DNA of 64,000 nt from the NCBI RefSeq assembly GCF_014207605.1, contig NZ_JACHHI010000003.1, forward strand, positions 1 to 64,000, read 5' to 3'. This stretch comes from Negativicoccus succinicivorans. GTDB lineage: Bacteria; Bacillota; Negativicutes; Veillonellales; Negativicoccaceae. How positions within the stretch are numbered: position 1 is the stretch's first letter; the number at the start of each line of letters is the position of its first letter. Positions 15,493 through 26,369 of this stretch are shown here, piece after piece. Under the pieces are notes generated by a model. The model made no database searches. It was not told where the DNA came from and was given only the letters and a program-made list of their open reading frames with translations. Position numbers and translations under genes: made by a program.

Positions 15493-16205
15493 TTGCTTTC
15501 CTCCATCTCGGCAATAATCGTTTGCGCCGCCGCTTTGGGATCATCCGCTTTCGTAATCGGTCGGCCGATGACCAGGTACGAAGAACCGGCCGCCAGGGCA
15601 TCTTTCGGTGTCATAATGCGTTCCTGATCATCCAGCGACGCAAACGCGGGACGAATGCCCGGTGTCACCAACAGAAAATCCGGTCCGAGTAAAGCGCGCA
15701 AACGGGCCGCTTCCTGCGGCGAGCAGACCACCCCATCAAGCCCCGCTGCCTGCGCCAATAACGCGAGCTTTTCCACATGCGTGACGATCGGCACCGTACC
15801 GCCGATTTCCTCCCACCCGGTTTCGGAAAAACTCGTCAGGGCCGTAATGCCCACCAGACGCGGGCGTTCGATACCGAGTTCCGCCGCCGTTATTGCGGCA
15901 GAACGAGCCGCCGCCTGCATCATTTCCCGGCCGCCCTGCGTATGCACGCTTATTAAATCCGCTCCTAAGCGTGTTAACGCCGCCACCGCCTGCGCGACAG
16001 TATTCGGTATATCATGCAGTTTTAAATCCAAAAATACATGTTTTTTATGCGTTTTTAAGTAATCCAGAGGCAAGGTTCCCGCACTGTAGAAAAGTTCCAT
16101 CCCGACTTTGTAAAAAGATACCGACTCGCCCAACGTATCGACAAGTGTCTTCATCTCCGCCGGTGACTTCACGTCTAAAGCGGTAATCAAACGCGATCTG
16201 CTCAT
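15489..16205 (-). CDS. pyrF: Orotidine-5'-phosphate decarboxylase
   Basis: 238 residues from MSRSRLITALDV; GGAGG lies four nt before the ATG. Catalytic D60-x-K62-x-x-D65 is seen in LDLKLHDIPNT, and the phosphate-binding PGIRP and VIGRPIT motifs are present. It makes UMP from OMP. First gene of a two-gene pyrFE operon; its leader carries a terminator-like hairpin, so attenuation is possible. Confidence 0.96.
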   Translation of the reverse strand: MSRSRLITALDVKSPAEMKTLVDTLGESVSFYKVGMELFYSAGTLPLDYLKTHKKHVFLDLKLHDIPNTVAQAVAALTRLGADLISVHTQGGREMMQAAARSAAITAAELGIERPRLVGITALTSFSETGWEEIGGTVPIVTHVEKLALLAQAAGLDGVVCSPQEAARLRALLGPDFLLVTPGIRPAFASLDDQERIMTPKDALAAGSSYLVIGRPITKADDPKAAAQTIIAEMEESK

Positions 16206-16234
16206 CCTGCCTCCATCATATCCTAAAATAAAAA

Positions 16235-16315
16235 ACTTCTCCCGCCGGGAGAAGTCATCCAAAACAATTTATTCTTACATTGCCGCCGCTGTCCTTTCCG
16301 GTCTCCCGTACCGGA
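16235..16315 (-). promoter_or_regulatory. Candidate transcription attenuator before pyrF
   Basis: On the leftward transcript a TCCGGT/ACCGGA hairpin (16315-16297) exposes CGGGAGA in its loop. It is followed by a perfect terminator: ACTTCTCCC/GGGAGAAGT at 16255-16235 and TTTTTT, only 30 bp before pyrF. CGGGAGA can pair with the TCTCCCG arm of the terminator, which is the usual antiterminator logic. I do not find a clear PyrR binding loop. Confidence 0.55.
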
Positions 16316-16334
16316 TTAAAAGACAAGTTTGGGC

Positions 16335-16361
16335 AAAAAAAGAGGTCGCGGTAGCGACCTG
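16335..16361 (-). terminator. Terminator of the small structured RNA locus
   Basis: AGGTCGC-TACC-GCGACCT stem followed leftward by CTTTTTTT, 7 bp after the stop of the 16-codon ORF. Confidence 0.88.
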
Positions 16362-16367
16362 CTCGGA

Positions 16368-16418
16368 TCAGAACTGAATACCGAAGTAATTCAGAGCCAT
16401 CATAACTAAAGTTCCCAT
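16368..16418 (-). CDS. 16-codon hydrophobic micro-ORF in the structured RNA
   Basis: MGTLVMMALNYFGIQF is encoded after AAAGAAAGGACATGCGCA, a good ribosome site. An in-frame ATG nine codons upstream would give 25 residues but lies inside the folded region. The peptide is hydrophobic and could insert in a membrane. No family recognised; coding status unproven. Confidence 0.4.
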   Translation of the reverse strand: MGTLVMMALNYFGIQF

Positions 16419-16526
16419 TGCGCATGTCCTTTCTTTGCTAACCATGGTACCTATCACTAGGCTCCGTTACCACTGTAAATCATTGTTGTGCAATGGCCTT
16501 TAGGATCTCTTCTAAAGGTTAGCTAA

Positions 16527-16555
16527 AGTATAAAACACGCAATGCGGAATTGCAA
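16527..16555 (-). promoter_or_regulatory. Promoter of the structured RNA
   Basis: Leftward TTGCAA (16555-16550), 17-bp spacer, TATACT (16532-16527). The first closing helix of the RNA begins within a few bases of the expected start site. Confidence 0.75.
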
Positions 16556-16561
16556 GTCTTT

Positions 16562-16721
16562 TTTACAAAAAACAGAGCTTTTTTTTACGCCTTTTATAAA
16601 CAGTCCCTCACCATATGCCACAAGGCTCGGCAGTATTTTTCAAAAAAGGCTACCAATGGGCGCTTCAGCCCATTATAAAAAAGTTAAACACAAAGTTTTT
16701 CATAACTTCCAGTAAATTTTT
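16562..16721. other. Intergenic stretch with one inverted repeat
   Basis: AT-rich spacer after the leftward 107-aa gene. AATGGGC-GCTTCA-GCCCATT at 16655-16674 forms a hairpin, followed leftward after 7 nt by TTTTTT, so it may be a weak terminator. Nothing else is recognisable. Confidence 0.4.
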
Positions 16722-17045
16722 TCAGGTTCGATTTTGATGTTTTTTCGGCTCGGTGACGAGCACAATATTGCGTCCGTCACGACGCGCTTCGATCGAAAAA
16801 TCGACGATTTCGTCTTTGTAGTAGTCAAGCTTGACTTCCAGCAACAATTTGCCCAGACGCTCTTCGAGTTCGGGTGTCAAAAAGCCGCGGTGAAACGAGT
16901 CGGTGGTTGTCGATTGCCTTGTCGTCGCGCGAGTGTTTGCCTGTGTTTGGGACGATCTTGTCGCCGTCGTCCGTTTAGCATTGACACCCGCGGCACGCAG
17001 CATGTCCGCATCGGTTCTGTCCTTCGGAATTTTATATTTCGCCAT
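16722..17045 (-). CDS. Hypothetical protein, 107 aa
   Basis: Starts MAKYKIPKDRTDADMLRAAG behind GAAGGAGTAAT. A Thr/Arg-rich, likely disordered stretch (35-48) separates it from a C-terminal alpha/beta segment (ELEERLGKLLLEVKLDYYKD). It begins one base after the previous stop, so it belongs to the envelope-type operon. No family recognised. Confidence 0.65.
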   Translation of the reverse strand: MAKYKIPKDRTDADMLRAAGVNAKRTTATRSSQTQANTRATTRQSTTTDSFHRGFLTPELEERLGKLLLEVKLDYYKDEIVDFSIEARRDGRNIVLVTEPKKHQNRT

Positions 17046-17046
17046 A

Positions 17047-18000
17047 TTACTCCTTCTTCTTCGTTGGTTGATCGTTGGCGGTCATGCCTTCGCCTTCCCG
17101 CTGCTGAGCGTAGTTGATCGTGACCTGCGAAAACGGTACCGGTTCGGTGAGTTTGGCGATGGTCGTGAAGCCGACGCCCAAGTACCCGCGCGCCAATTCA
17201 ATGGCGTTTCCTTTGGAATCCACTTTCGCCGCATAAATGGCTTTACTTTGGTCGACGCCGATCAAACGATAAAAGCCCGGCGGAGAAATCGTGCGCCAGG
17301 AGCTGTCGCTGCCGTTAAATGCGTACATGATACCTTCATCGGCATCATCATAAAAGAATACGTCTTCGTCATAAAACACGCCGATCCGACCGATATTTTC
17401 CGCTTGGACATAAATGCGGCGCGTATCGTAGTTCGCGTCGGTACGGTAAATGCGGTAGCGTTCATCGGCAACCTGCATCTTCATATAAACGGCATTGGTC
17501 GCCGTCGAATACGCCATCGACGTGACTTTCGATCCGGCCGGTACATTTTCAATCGGCGTGTCCAGTTCATGATCGGGCGTTTCCGGATTGTACTGCGCGA
17601 TGATAATGTCATCGGTCCCTCTCGCGTCGGGATCAAAGAGCGCCATTAAGATCAGGTTCCGATCCGGCAACCATTCAAAGAATGATACTTCGCGCTTTTT
17701 CAGATCGATCACCTGAGTATTTTGTTTATCCTGTGCATCATAGACGGTCACGGATGTCGGCGTGACCATCGCCATGTAACGACGATCATGCGAATAGTAC
17801 CGGGAACCGCTGCCTTCCACTTGTCCGAACCGATCCGAATCCGGCTGCTGTTTCTCTTCGGACATGCCGCTGACGTAAAAACCGGAGTCCGGCGCGAACA
17901 GGTATTGGTCCAAATAAAGATAGACTGCTCCCTGCAGCAAAATTCCGGCGGCAAACGCCACAAGCCATGTAGTACGAAGCGATTTCACAACATTCCTCAT
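17047..18000 (-). CDS. Membrane-anchored beta-rich protein, 317 aa
   Basis: An N-terminal transmembrane anchor (WLVAFAAGILLQGAVYLYL) is followed by an extracytoplasmic domain with repeated short beta segments such as HDRRYMAMVTPTSVTVYDA and MYAFNGSDSSWRTISPPGFY, suggesting a beta-propeller. The start overlaps the glycosidase stop as ATGA. Family not recognised; a surface glycan-related role is inferred from neighbours. Confidence 0.65.
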   Translation of the reverse strand: MRNVVKSLRTTWLVAFAAGILLQGAVYLYLDQYLFAPDSGFYVSGMSEEKQQPDSDRFGQVEGSGSRYYSHDRRYMAMVTPTSVTVYDAQDKQNTQVIDLKKREVSFFEWLPDRNLILMALFDPDARGTDDIIIAQYNPETPDHELDTPIENVPAGSKVTSMAYSTATNAVYMKMQVADERYRIYRTDANYDTRRIYVQAENIGRIGVFYDEDVFFYDDADEGIMYAFNGSDSSWRTISPPGFYRLIGVDQSKAIYAAKVDSKGNAIELARGYLGVGFTTIAKLTEPVPFSQVTINYAQQREGEGMTANDQPTKKKE

Positions 18001-18944
18001 TTCACAATAAACGCGGTCGGAATCATCCGTTCGCCCAAAAGATCGGCCGGCTTATTCACGACTTTGCCATTTAAATACAGTGTGGAGCTCGAGCCGCCGT
18101 CCAAGTTGGCGGCAATGTAGGCGCCCTGTTCATACATGATATTTTGCACGTCCGCCAGCGACGCGCCGACGGAGTAGCCGACCTGGCGACCGTCAATGAC
18201 GAGAAATAAAACGGTGCCGTCGCGACGTTGACCGATAGCGGTTCGCGGACCGATGCCCCAGCCGCCGTCACCGTGCGTAATCGTTTTCTGTCCGTTAACG
18301 ACCAAGGGCGGTCCGAAAGTAATACCCTCGATCACGCCGAGCCGACGAAGCTCCGCTTTATTGTACGTGCCGGCAATCAGGTTGCCGCTATCGCTAAAGC
18401 CGATAAAATCGACTTCTTCTTCATCATCGACCTTCTCGCCCAAAAGGTATTTGCCGTCATGCAAAATAAAACCGTAAGGCAAGCGTCCCGTGCCCGTGCC
18501 GTTGGGATCGTAAAAACCGCCGCCGTTGATCGCGGCCACCGCGTCATTATTGCGGGCGATATTACTGGTCGTATCGCCTTTTTCATTGATATCCGCGGCG
18601 GTAGCGACTTGGATTCGTTTCGGATTCGGGATCTCCAAAAGATACCCGACGAAACGATCCGATTCAATTTTTTGCAATTTCAGCGTTTTATCTTCACGCA
18701 CTTTGAAATTGAAAATATCCTGTTCCGGCACCGCCTGGACACGTCCCAAAATGCGGTCCAGTTCCTGCTGATCAAACAGCCAGGTGATGTAGTGCGGATG
18801 GCGCGAGCGCACAATCGCGCCAACGACCGCCTGCTTCAAATTCGCAAACGGGCCGAACAAAACGACAATCGGGCTTGTGATGACGAAAAACAGCAGCGTC
18901 ACCAGCAGCCACCGTATGCCGATATGATTCCACCAATGTTTCAT
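17997..18944 (-). CDS. Phosphodiester glycosidase (NAGPA-like) family protein
   Basis: 315 residues: one N-terminal transmembrane helix, then the NAGPA/DUF2233 domain with NNDAVAAINGGGFYDPNGTG at about 132-151, GPRTAIGQRRDGTVLFLVID and the C-terminal NLDGGSSSTLYLNG. Relatives include the uncovering enzyme for mannose-6-phosphate and many bacterial exopolysaccharide-locus proteins. It probably cleaves or remodels a phosphodiester-linked sugar outside the membrane. It sits next to a polysaccharide deacetylase gene. Confidence 0.88.
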   Translation of the reverse strand: MKHWWNHIGIRWLLVTLLFFVITSPIVVLFGPFANLKQAVVGAIVRSRHPHYITWLFDQQELDRILGRVQAVPEQDIFNFKVREDKTLKLQKIESDRFVGYLLEIPNPKRIQVATAADINEKGDTTSNIARNNDAVAAINGGGFYDPNGTGTGRLPYGFILHDGKYLLGEKVDDEEEVDFIGFSDSGNLIAGTYNKAELRRLGVIEGITFGPPLVVNGQKTITHGDGGWGIGPRTAIGQRRDGTVLFLVIDGRQVGYSVGASLADVQNIMYEQGAYIAANLDGGSSSTLYLNGKVVNKPADLLGERMIPTAFIVK

Positions 18945-18952
18945 AGAGCTCC

Positions 18953-19783
18953 TTATAACGAACGGTACTGATCCGTGGTCAACCGTTCTTCAAAATGTTC
19001 CAAATCCACGCGATTACCGATCCAAATCCGGCGGACGGTAAGCGGATCATCACCGACATGCACACGGCCCGGATCCATCGTCACCGCCAACGTAATGCCG
19101 TTCTCCTGTAAAATGCCAAGCAGCGTATTATTGTACAAACCGTACGGATAACAGAAGTACGTATTTTCAATGCCCAAATGCTCCGCCAACGCCTGTTGTG
19201 ACAACGTGACCTCTTCCCGCTGCGTCTTGGCCGGAAGGTAAGTCGTCTGCGGATGCGAAAAAGTATGGTTCGCCACCGTCACGCCCGCAGCGTGCATTTC
19301 TTTGAGCTGTTCCCAAGTGACGCGACCGGATTTGCCGACATCATTGGTAACGACAAAAATCGTCCACGGAAAACCGAATTCTTTCATGAGCGGATACACG
19401 ATTTCATAGTTATCGAGATAGCCGTCATCAAACGTAATGCAAACGGGTTTTTCCGGCAACGGCGTACCGTGACTGATATACTCATCCAATTGTTGCAATG
19501 AGATCGGATGGTAGCCGTTATCTTTTAAAAATTGCATTTGCGCTCGAAAATGATCCGGAGCCAGCACCGCGTCATTATTCGCAAGATCGGCAATCATATG
19601 GTACATCAAAACAGATACGCCGTTTTTCACCGGCTCCTCGGCCGGCGGAGCCGTTGCGGCCTTGACCGGCTCGGCGTCATGCGCCGTCGTGTTCGTAACA
19701 GGATCATGTTGGCAACCGGCCAGCAACATCATCGCCATCAGCATGGTAACGACCAGACCCCAGCGCCAAATCTTTTTTTGCAT
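18953..19783 (-). CDS. Polysaccharide deacetylase lipoprotein (NodB domain)
   Basis: 276 residues from MQKKIWRWG; a GTG five codons earlier is part of the GGGAGAG ribosome site. A lipobox LLAGC marks a lipoprotein. The NodB domain begins VSVLMYHMIA; TFDDGYLDN carries the metal and catalytic aspartates, and NHTFSHP carries the metal histidines. Similar to PgaB/IcaB N-deacetylases of poly-GlcNAc-type polymers. First gene of the four-gene envelope operon. Confidence 0.9.
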   Translation of the reverse strand: MQKKIWRWGLVVTMLMAMMLLAGCQHDPVTNTTAHDAEPVKAATAPPAEEPVKNGVSVLMYHMIADLANNDAVLAPDHFRAQMQFLKDNGYHPISLQQLDEYISHGTPLPEKPVCITFDDGYLDNYEIVYPLMKEFGFPWTIFVVTNDVGKSGRVTWEQLKEMHAAGVTVANHTFSHPQTTYLPAKTQREEVTLSQQALAEHLGIENTYFCYPYGLYNNTLLGILQENGITLAVTMDPGRVHVGDDPLTVRRIWIGNRVDLEHFEERLTTDQYRSL

Positions 19784-19923
19784 CGTATTCTCTCCCACTG
19801 CCCGCCGTGTCTATGTGCAGATAAAAGTTTACTTTTTACGGGCGAATGTAATTACTCCTTATTTTACTATACAGAGCGCCGCATTTCAAACCGCAGCGCG
19901 ACAGTCTTCCTATATAACGGCAC

Positions 19924-19956
19924 AAAAAAAGAGCGTCTTTCAAGACGCTCTTTTTT
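19924..19956 (-). terminator. Terminator of the ATP synthase operon
   Basis: AAGAGCGTCTT/AAGACGCTCTT stem with T runs on both sides, directly after the atpC stop. Confidence 0.9.
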
Positions 19957-19958
19957 GA

Positions 19959-20387
19959 TCAACTTTTGAGTTTGGTCGCACCGGCGACTTGCAAACGAAT
20001 CAATGCACGTTGCAAAGCCAGTTCGGCACGCTCATAATCGATATTCTTATCCTTGGATTCCAAACGAGACAGCGCACGATCGCGCGCTTTGATCGCTCGT
20101 TCGATATCGATATAGTCCGCCGTTTCCGCCACTCGGGAAGTAATCGTAACCACGTTGTCTTTGACTTCCATGAAGCCGCCGAATACGGCGATTACAATTT
20201 CTTTACCGTCTTTTTTAATGCGGATCGGCCAAACCTTCAATGCCGCTACTAATGGGGCATGATCGCGCATGATCCCGAACTCACCGTCAAGTGCGCGTGC
20301 GACCACCAAATCGACGCCGTCTTCACTGAAAACAGTGCCGTCCGGCGTGATGATGTTGACGCGCATTCCCGCATCATTCGTGGCCAT
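19959..20387 (-). CDS. atpC: ATP synthase epsilon subunit
   Basis: 142 residues: N-terminal beta-sandwich (MRVNIITPDGTVFSEDGVDL, then GEFGIMRDHAPLVAALK) and a C-terminal two-helix hairpin with RALSRLES and AELALQRALIRLQVAG. Part of the F1 central stalk and inhibitory element. Last gene of the atp operon, 3 bp after atpD. Confidence 0.96.
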   Translation of the reverse strand: MATNDAGMRVNIITPDGTVFSEDGVDLVVARALDGEFGIMRDHAPLVAALKVWPIRIKKDGKEIVIAVFGGFMEVKDNVVTITSRVAETADYIDIERAIKARDRALSRLESKDKNIDYERAELALQRALIRLQVAGATKLKS

Positions 20388-20390
20388 GGG

Positions 20391-22711
<2,321 letters not shown>

Positions 22712-22715
22712 TCAA

Positions 22716-24251
22716 TCACCCCGCAACCGTATTACTGTTCCGCGCCGCCTTGAACCGTTCTTTATACTCTGCAATGGCTTGTTTCAGAGCTTCTTCTGTA
22801 GATTCTTCCAGTTTTTTCTTCGCGACGATGTCACGGCCGATATCCGCATACGTGGTACGCAGGTAGTTAACCAGACCGTGCTCGAACGGAACGACTTCAT
22901 CCACTTCGAGATCATCCAGGAAGCCGTTAACCGCGGCGAAGATCACCATGACCTGTTCTTCAACCGGGTACGGTGTGTACTGCGGCTGTTTGAGAACTTC
23001 CGTCATGCGCTGACCGCGATCAATCTGCGCTTTGGTAGCAGCATCCAAGTCCGAACCGAACTGCGCGAAAGCGGCGAGTTCGCGGAACTGTGCCAAGTCC
23101 AAACGCAAGGTACCGGCGACCTGTTTCATCGCCTTAATCTGCGCGGAACCGCCGACACGAGATACCGAAAGGCCGACGTTGACCGCCGGACGAACGCCCG
23201 AGTAGAAAAGTTCCGTTTCCAGGAAAATCTGACCGTCGGTAATGGAAATGACGTTGGTCGGAATGTACGCACCGACGTCGCCTGCGAGCGTTTCAATGAT
23301 CGGCAACGCGGTAATCGAACCGCCGCCCATATCATCGGAAAGCTTCGCCGCGCGTTCCAAGAGACGGGAGTGTAAGTAGAATACGTCGCCCGGATACGCT
23401 TCACGTCCCGGCGGACGACGCAGCAAGAGCGACATCGCACGGTACGCAACCGCGTGTTTGGACAAGTCATCATATACGCACAGTACGGCTTTGCCCTGGT
23501 ACATGAAGTGTTCCGCCATGGCAACACCCGCGTACGGAGCAATATACTGCATCGGCGAACCTTCCGATGCGCCGGCGTGAACGATGATCGTGTAATCCAT
23601 CGCACCCGCTTCCGTCAGTTTATCGACAAGACGAGCGACCGTCGAGTTCTTCTGACCGATGGAAACGTAAATACAAATAACATCCTGTCCCTTTTGGTTC
23701 AAGATGGTATCAATCGCTACCGCGGTTTTACCGGTACTGCGGTCGCCGATGATCAACTCACGCTGACCACGTCCGATCGGAACCATCGAGTCGATGGATT
23801 TAATACCGGTCTGTAACGGTTCATTAACCGACTGCCGATCAGCAATACCCGGCGCAGGAAATTCCACACGACGGTGGTCAGCAGCGGGAATCTCCCCTTT
23901 GCCGTCCAACGGTTGACCGAGCGCGTTGACAACGCGACCGATCATCGCTTCGCCTACCGGCACCTGCATAACACGACCGGTGCGTTTGACCGTGTCGCCT
24001 TCTTTAATCGTTTCGTAGTTGCCCAGCAATACGGCGCCGACGTTCGACTCTTCCAAGTTGAGCGCCATCCCGTATACGCCGTTCGGCAACTCGAGCAGCT
24101 CACCGGCCATACACTTGTCAATACCATAGATATGTGCGATACCGTCGCCCACTTCCAATACCGAGCCTACTTCATCGACATTGAGGTCTGCTGTGTAATT
24201 TTCGATTTGCTGTTTAATCACCGATGTTATTTCATCCGGTTTAATTTTCAT
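22716..24251 (-). CDS. atpA: ATP synthase alpha subunit
   Basis: 511 residues. P-loop GDRSTGKT at 169-176 and the [17 protein letters not shown] signature. Non-catalytic nucleotide-binding F1 subunit. Its ATG overlaps the atpH stop by 4 bp. Confidence 0.98.
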   Translation of the reverse strand: MKIKPDEITSVIKQQIENYTADLNVDEVGSVLEVGDGIAHIYGIDKCMAGELLELPNGVYGMALNLEESNVGAVLLGNYETIKEGDTVKRTGRVMQVPVGEAMIGRVVNALGQPLDGKGEIPAADHRRVEFPAPGIADRQSVNEPLQTGIKSIDSMVPIGRGQRELIIGDRSTGKTAVAIDTILNQKGQDVICIYVSIGQKNSTVARLVDKLTEAGAMDYTIIVHAGASEGSPMQYIAPYAGVAMAEHFMYQGKAVLCVYDDLSKHAVAYRAMSLLLRRPPGREAYPGDVFYLHSRLLERAAKLSDDMGGGSITALPIIETLAGDVGAYIPTNVISITDGQIFLETELFYSGVRPAVNVGLSVSRVGGSAQIKAMKQVAGTLRLDLAQFRELAAFAQFGSDLDAATKAQIDRGQRMTEVLKQPQYTPYPVEEQVMVIFAAVNGFLDDLEVDEVVPFEHGLVNYLRTTYADIGRDIVAKKKLEESTEEALKQAIAEYKERFKAARNSNTVAG

Positions 24252-24820
24252 ATTGCGTTAGTCACCTCAATCCCATGTTTTTCCGATAGTAGGGTCGTCT
24301 TCATTTCGTGTAACTGTCGTTTCAAGGACCCGTCAATGCGCCGGTCGCCGATCGTCACGATCATGCCGCCCAAAATCGACGGATCGATCGTTTTTTCCAG
24401 ATAAATTTCTTTTCCGGTCAATTCGGTCAACTCGCGAATCAAACGAGTTTCTTCTTCGTCAGTCAAGTCCACCGCCAAGCGCACCTGCGCTTCGGCAATG
24501 TTGCGTTCGACATGCGACAACTCCAGATAGACATCAATAATATCCGGCAGGAGCGCAATTCGGCCGCGGTCAATGACAACACCCAGAAATCGCATGACCA
24601 TCGGATTCAGATGTTGCATGAAAATCCGTTCTACGACTTCTTTTTTTGCCTCGCGGGAGATCAACTGATTGCGCAAAAAGTCCGTCAATTCCGGATTTTG
24701 CTGCACAATCTCGCCGATTTGTGCGAGTTCCTGCTCAACTTCTTCCAATGTGCCGGTTTCCTTGGCTAAGGCCAAGAGCGCCGCCGCATATTTTTTGGCA
24801 AGTTCTCGGTTATTTTTCAT
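24248..24820 (-). CDS. atpH: ATP synthase delta subunit
   Basis: 190 residues: helical N-terminal domain ([20 protein letters not shown]) and C-terminal [20 protein letters not shown], the OSCP/delta signature. Joins F1 to the peripheral stalk. Starts one base after atpF. Confidence 0.96.
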   Translation of the reverse strand: MKNNRELAKKYAAALLALAKETGTLEEVEQELAQIGEIVQQNPELTDFLRNQLISREAKKEVVERIFMQHLNPMVMRFLGVVIDRGRIALLPDIIDVYLELSHVERNIAEAQVRLAVDLTDEEETRLIRELTELTGKEIYLEKTIDPSILGGMIVTIGDRRIDGSLKRQLHEMKTTLLSEKHGIEVTNAI

Positions 24821-24821
24821 C

Positions 24822-25316
24822 TTACCGACCTACTTGCTTTGTAGCCAACTTTTCGATGCAGTCATTAATCAGTTTACGATTCATATCCGCATCAAGGTTT
24901 TTGGCAATCAGCCGCTCAGCGATCGCTGTAGCGAGCTCTACCACCTCGGCACGCAAATTCTTCACAAGTTCCTCGCGTTCTTCCGCCAATTGACGGGTAG
25001 CGAGCGTTTTTTCCTGTTCGATTTGAGTGCGTACCGTATCCAGTTGCGCTTGGGCTTGTTGTTCCGCTTCCGCAACGGCTTTATTAACGATTTCCTGCGC
25101 TTGCGCGCGTGCCGATTCCAGTTGCGCCTGGTATTCCGCATGCAGTGCTTCCGCCTGTTTCCGGGCTTGTTCCGCGCCGCTTAAATCTGCAGCAATCCGA
25201 GCTTTACGTGCATCGAGAGTCCGCATCAGCGGACCGAAACCGAATTTTCCTATGATGGCAACGAGAACGAAAAAGTTGAGGATTTGGATAATCAAAGTAA
25301 GGTTAAATTCGACCAA
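24822..25316 (-). CDS. atpF: ATP synthase b subunit
   Basis: 164 residues: N-terminal membrane helix (LIIQILNFFVLVAIIGKFGF) followed by a long Ala/Glu/Gln coiled coil. Peripheral stalk subunit, a single b-type gene with no b' partner in the operon. Confidence 0.96.
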   Translation of the reverse strand: MVEFNLTLIIQILNFFVLVAIIGKFGFGPLMRTLDARKARIAADLSGAEQARKQAEALHAEYQAQLESARAQAQEIVNKAVAEAEQQAQAQLDTVRTQIEQEKTLATRQLAEEREELVKNLRAEVVELATAIAERLIAKNLDADMNRKLINDCIEKLATKQVGR

Positions 25317-25349
25317 TGAAATTCCCTCCTCAAAACACTAGATGCCAAA

Positions 25350-25610
25350 TTAGAGCAAGTCAACGAGCGGGTTGGCAAATACCAAAACGAGCGCAATAAC
25401 CGACGAAATAATCGGAATCGATTCGATCAAGCCGATCGAGATCAGCAAGTTAACCATCAAACGTTGCGCCATTTCCGGCTGACGAGCCATGGCGTCCAAT
25501 GCAGTCGTAGCCGCTTTCGCGTCAGAGAATGCCGCCGCAATCGAAGCGACGCAAGCGATCAAAGCTGCGCAAATCGCAGAAACAACAAGTACTAAAGCAG
25601 TAGATTCCAT
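25350..25610 (-). CDS. atpE: ATP synthase c subunit with unusual ion site
   Basis: 86 residues, two helices joined by the loop ARQPE. The ion-carrying Glu63 is in GLIESIPIISS. Helix 1 lacks the usual glycine ladder (GxGxGxG): aligned on ARQPE it reads AFSDAKAATTALDAMARQPE, with Asp30 at the place of the Na+-ligand Gln32 of Ilyobacter and of the second carboxylate Glu32 of Fusobacterium c rings. Ser64 matches the Na+-type Ser66, but ...SIP is proton-type. Coupling ion not decidable by eye. Confidence 0.95.
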   Translation of the reverse strand: MESTALVLVVSAICAALIACVASIAAAFSDAKAATTALDAMARQPEMAQRLMVNLLISIGLIESIPIISSVIALVLVFANPLVDLL

Positions 25611-25663
25611 TATAGTTTCCTCCTAAAATAAAATTCCATTATGTACGTTTCGTACATGCTGAA

Positions 25664-26341
25664 TTAATGGCCGCCCTCACCAATTGCACCGCCCAGGTAT
25701 GCGGTCACGAGGATCGTAAAAATAAACGCCTGGATCAAACCAATGACTAACGAAACACCGATCCATAAGATAGGTACACCGACTGGCGCCAGATAGTTTA
25801 AAACTTCCAGCAAAATTTCCCCCGCCAAAATGTTGCCGAATAGACGCATTGCCAACGTAATCGGTTTTGCGATTTCTTCGATCAGGTTAATAAAAACGAA
25901 CGGAGCGAAGGGTTTGAAGAAGTGTGCAAAATACTCTTTGAACCCTTTGTTTTTCACGTACAGTGCGTGCGTCGCCAGGGATGCTGCAATCGCCAGGCCC
26001 AATGTCGTATTCACGTCATTTGTGGGCGAGGTAATGAGGTGCGGCGTCGGTAACAACCCGATCTCGTTTCCGATAAAGATAAAGAAAAAGAGCGTTAACA
26101 GCATGTATACCGCTTTACGATAATCGGGCCCGAGAATGGAATGAAACTGATCGCTTAAATTCTCTACGATCATTTCCACTGCGTTTTGCACACCGGACGG
26201 TACCATTTCACGACTCCGCGTCGCCAACAATACCAAAATAAAAACCAGTGCGCCGGTCAGCCAGGTCATGTAAATCGTGTCCATGTTAACGGCCATTCCC
26301 CAAAGATATTGCACATCATGTGTACCTGTGTGTAGATGCAT
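25664..26341 (-). CDS. atpB: ATP synthase a subunit
   Basis: 225 residues with five to six transmembrane helices. The essential Arg166 is in ITLAMRLFGNILAGE, and GLIQAFIFTIL closes the half-channel signature. Forms the stator half-channels facing the c ring. Relevant partner for the unusual c subunit. Confidence 0.97.
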   Translation of the reverse strand: MHLHTGTHDVQYLWGMAVNMDTIYMTWLTGALVFILVLLATRSREMVPSGVQNAVEMIVENLSDQFHSILGPDYRKAVYMLLTLFFFIFIGNEIGLLPTPHLITSPTNDVNTTLGLAIAASLATHALYVKNKGFKEYFAHFFKPFAPFVFINLIEEIAKPITLAMRLFGNILAGEILLEVLNYLAPVGVPILWIGVSLVIGLIQAFIFTILVTAYLGGAIGEGGH

Positions 26342-26369
26342 AGCTTCACCCCCTTCCGCCAGGACATAC

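Larger units (their letters stand above)
16335..16523 (-). ncRNA. Structured small RNA, candidate riboswitch or regulatory RNA
   Basis: The unit has its own promoter, a folded 5' part and a terminator. Stems seen by eye on the leftward strand: a closing helix GCTAA/TTAGC (16523 with 16437), CCTTTAG/CTAAAGG (16518-16497), CATTG/CAATG, and TGGTA/TACCA around an ACGGAG internal loop and a CCTA-GTGA-TAGG hairpin. A ribosome site and 16-codon ORF follow. I do not recognise the family. It could be a riboswitch in front of a tiny gene, a type I toxin-like transcript, or a Negativicutes-specific sRNA. Confidence 0.6.

Noticed and set aside
16235-16315. PyrR-binding loop before pyrF
   Set aside because: The hairpin lacks the conserved purine-rich PyrR loop sequence; only a generic attenuator can be suggested.
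16335-16523. c-di-GMP, Mn2+ (yybP-ykoY), glycine or THF riboswitch
   Set aside because: None of the hallmark sequences of these classes could be matched by eye, so the RNA is left unassigned.
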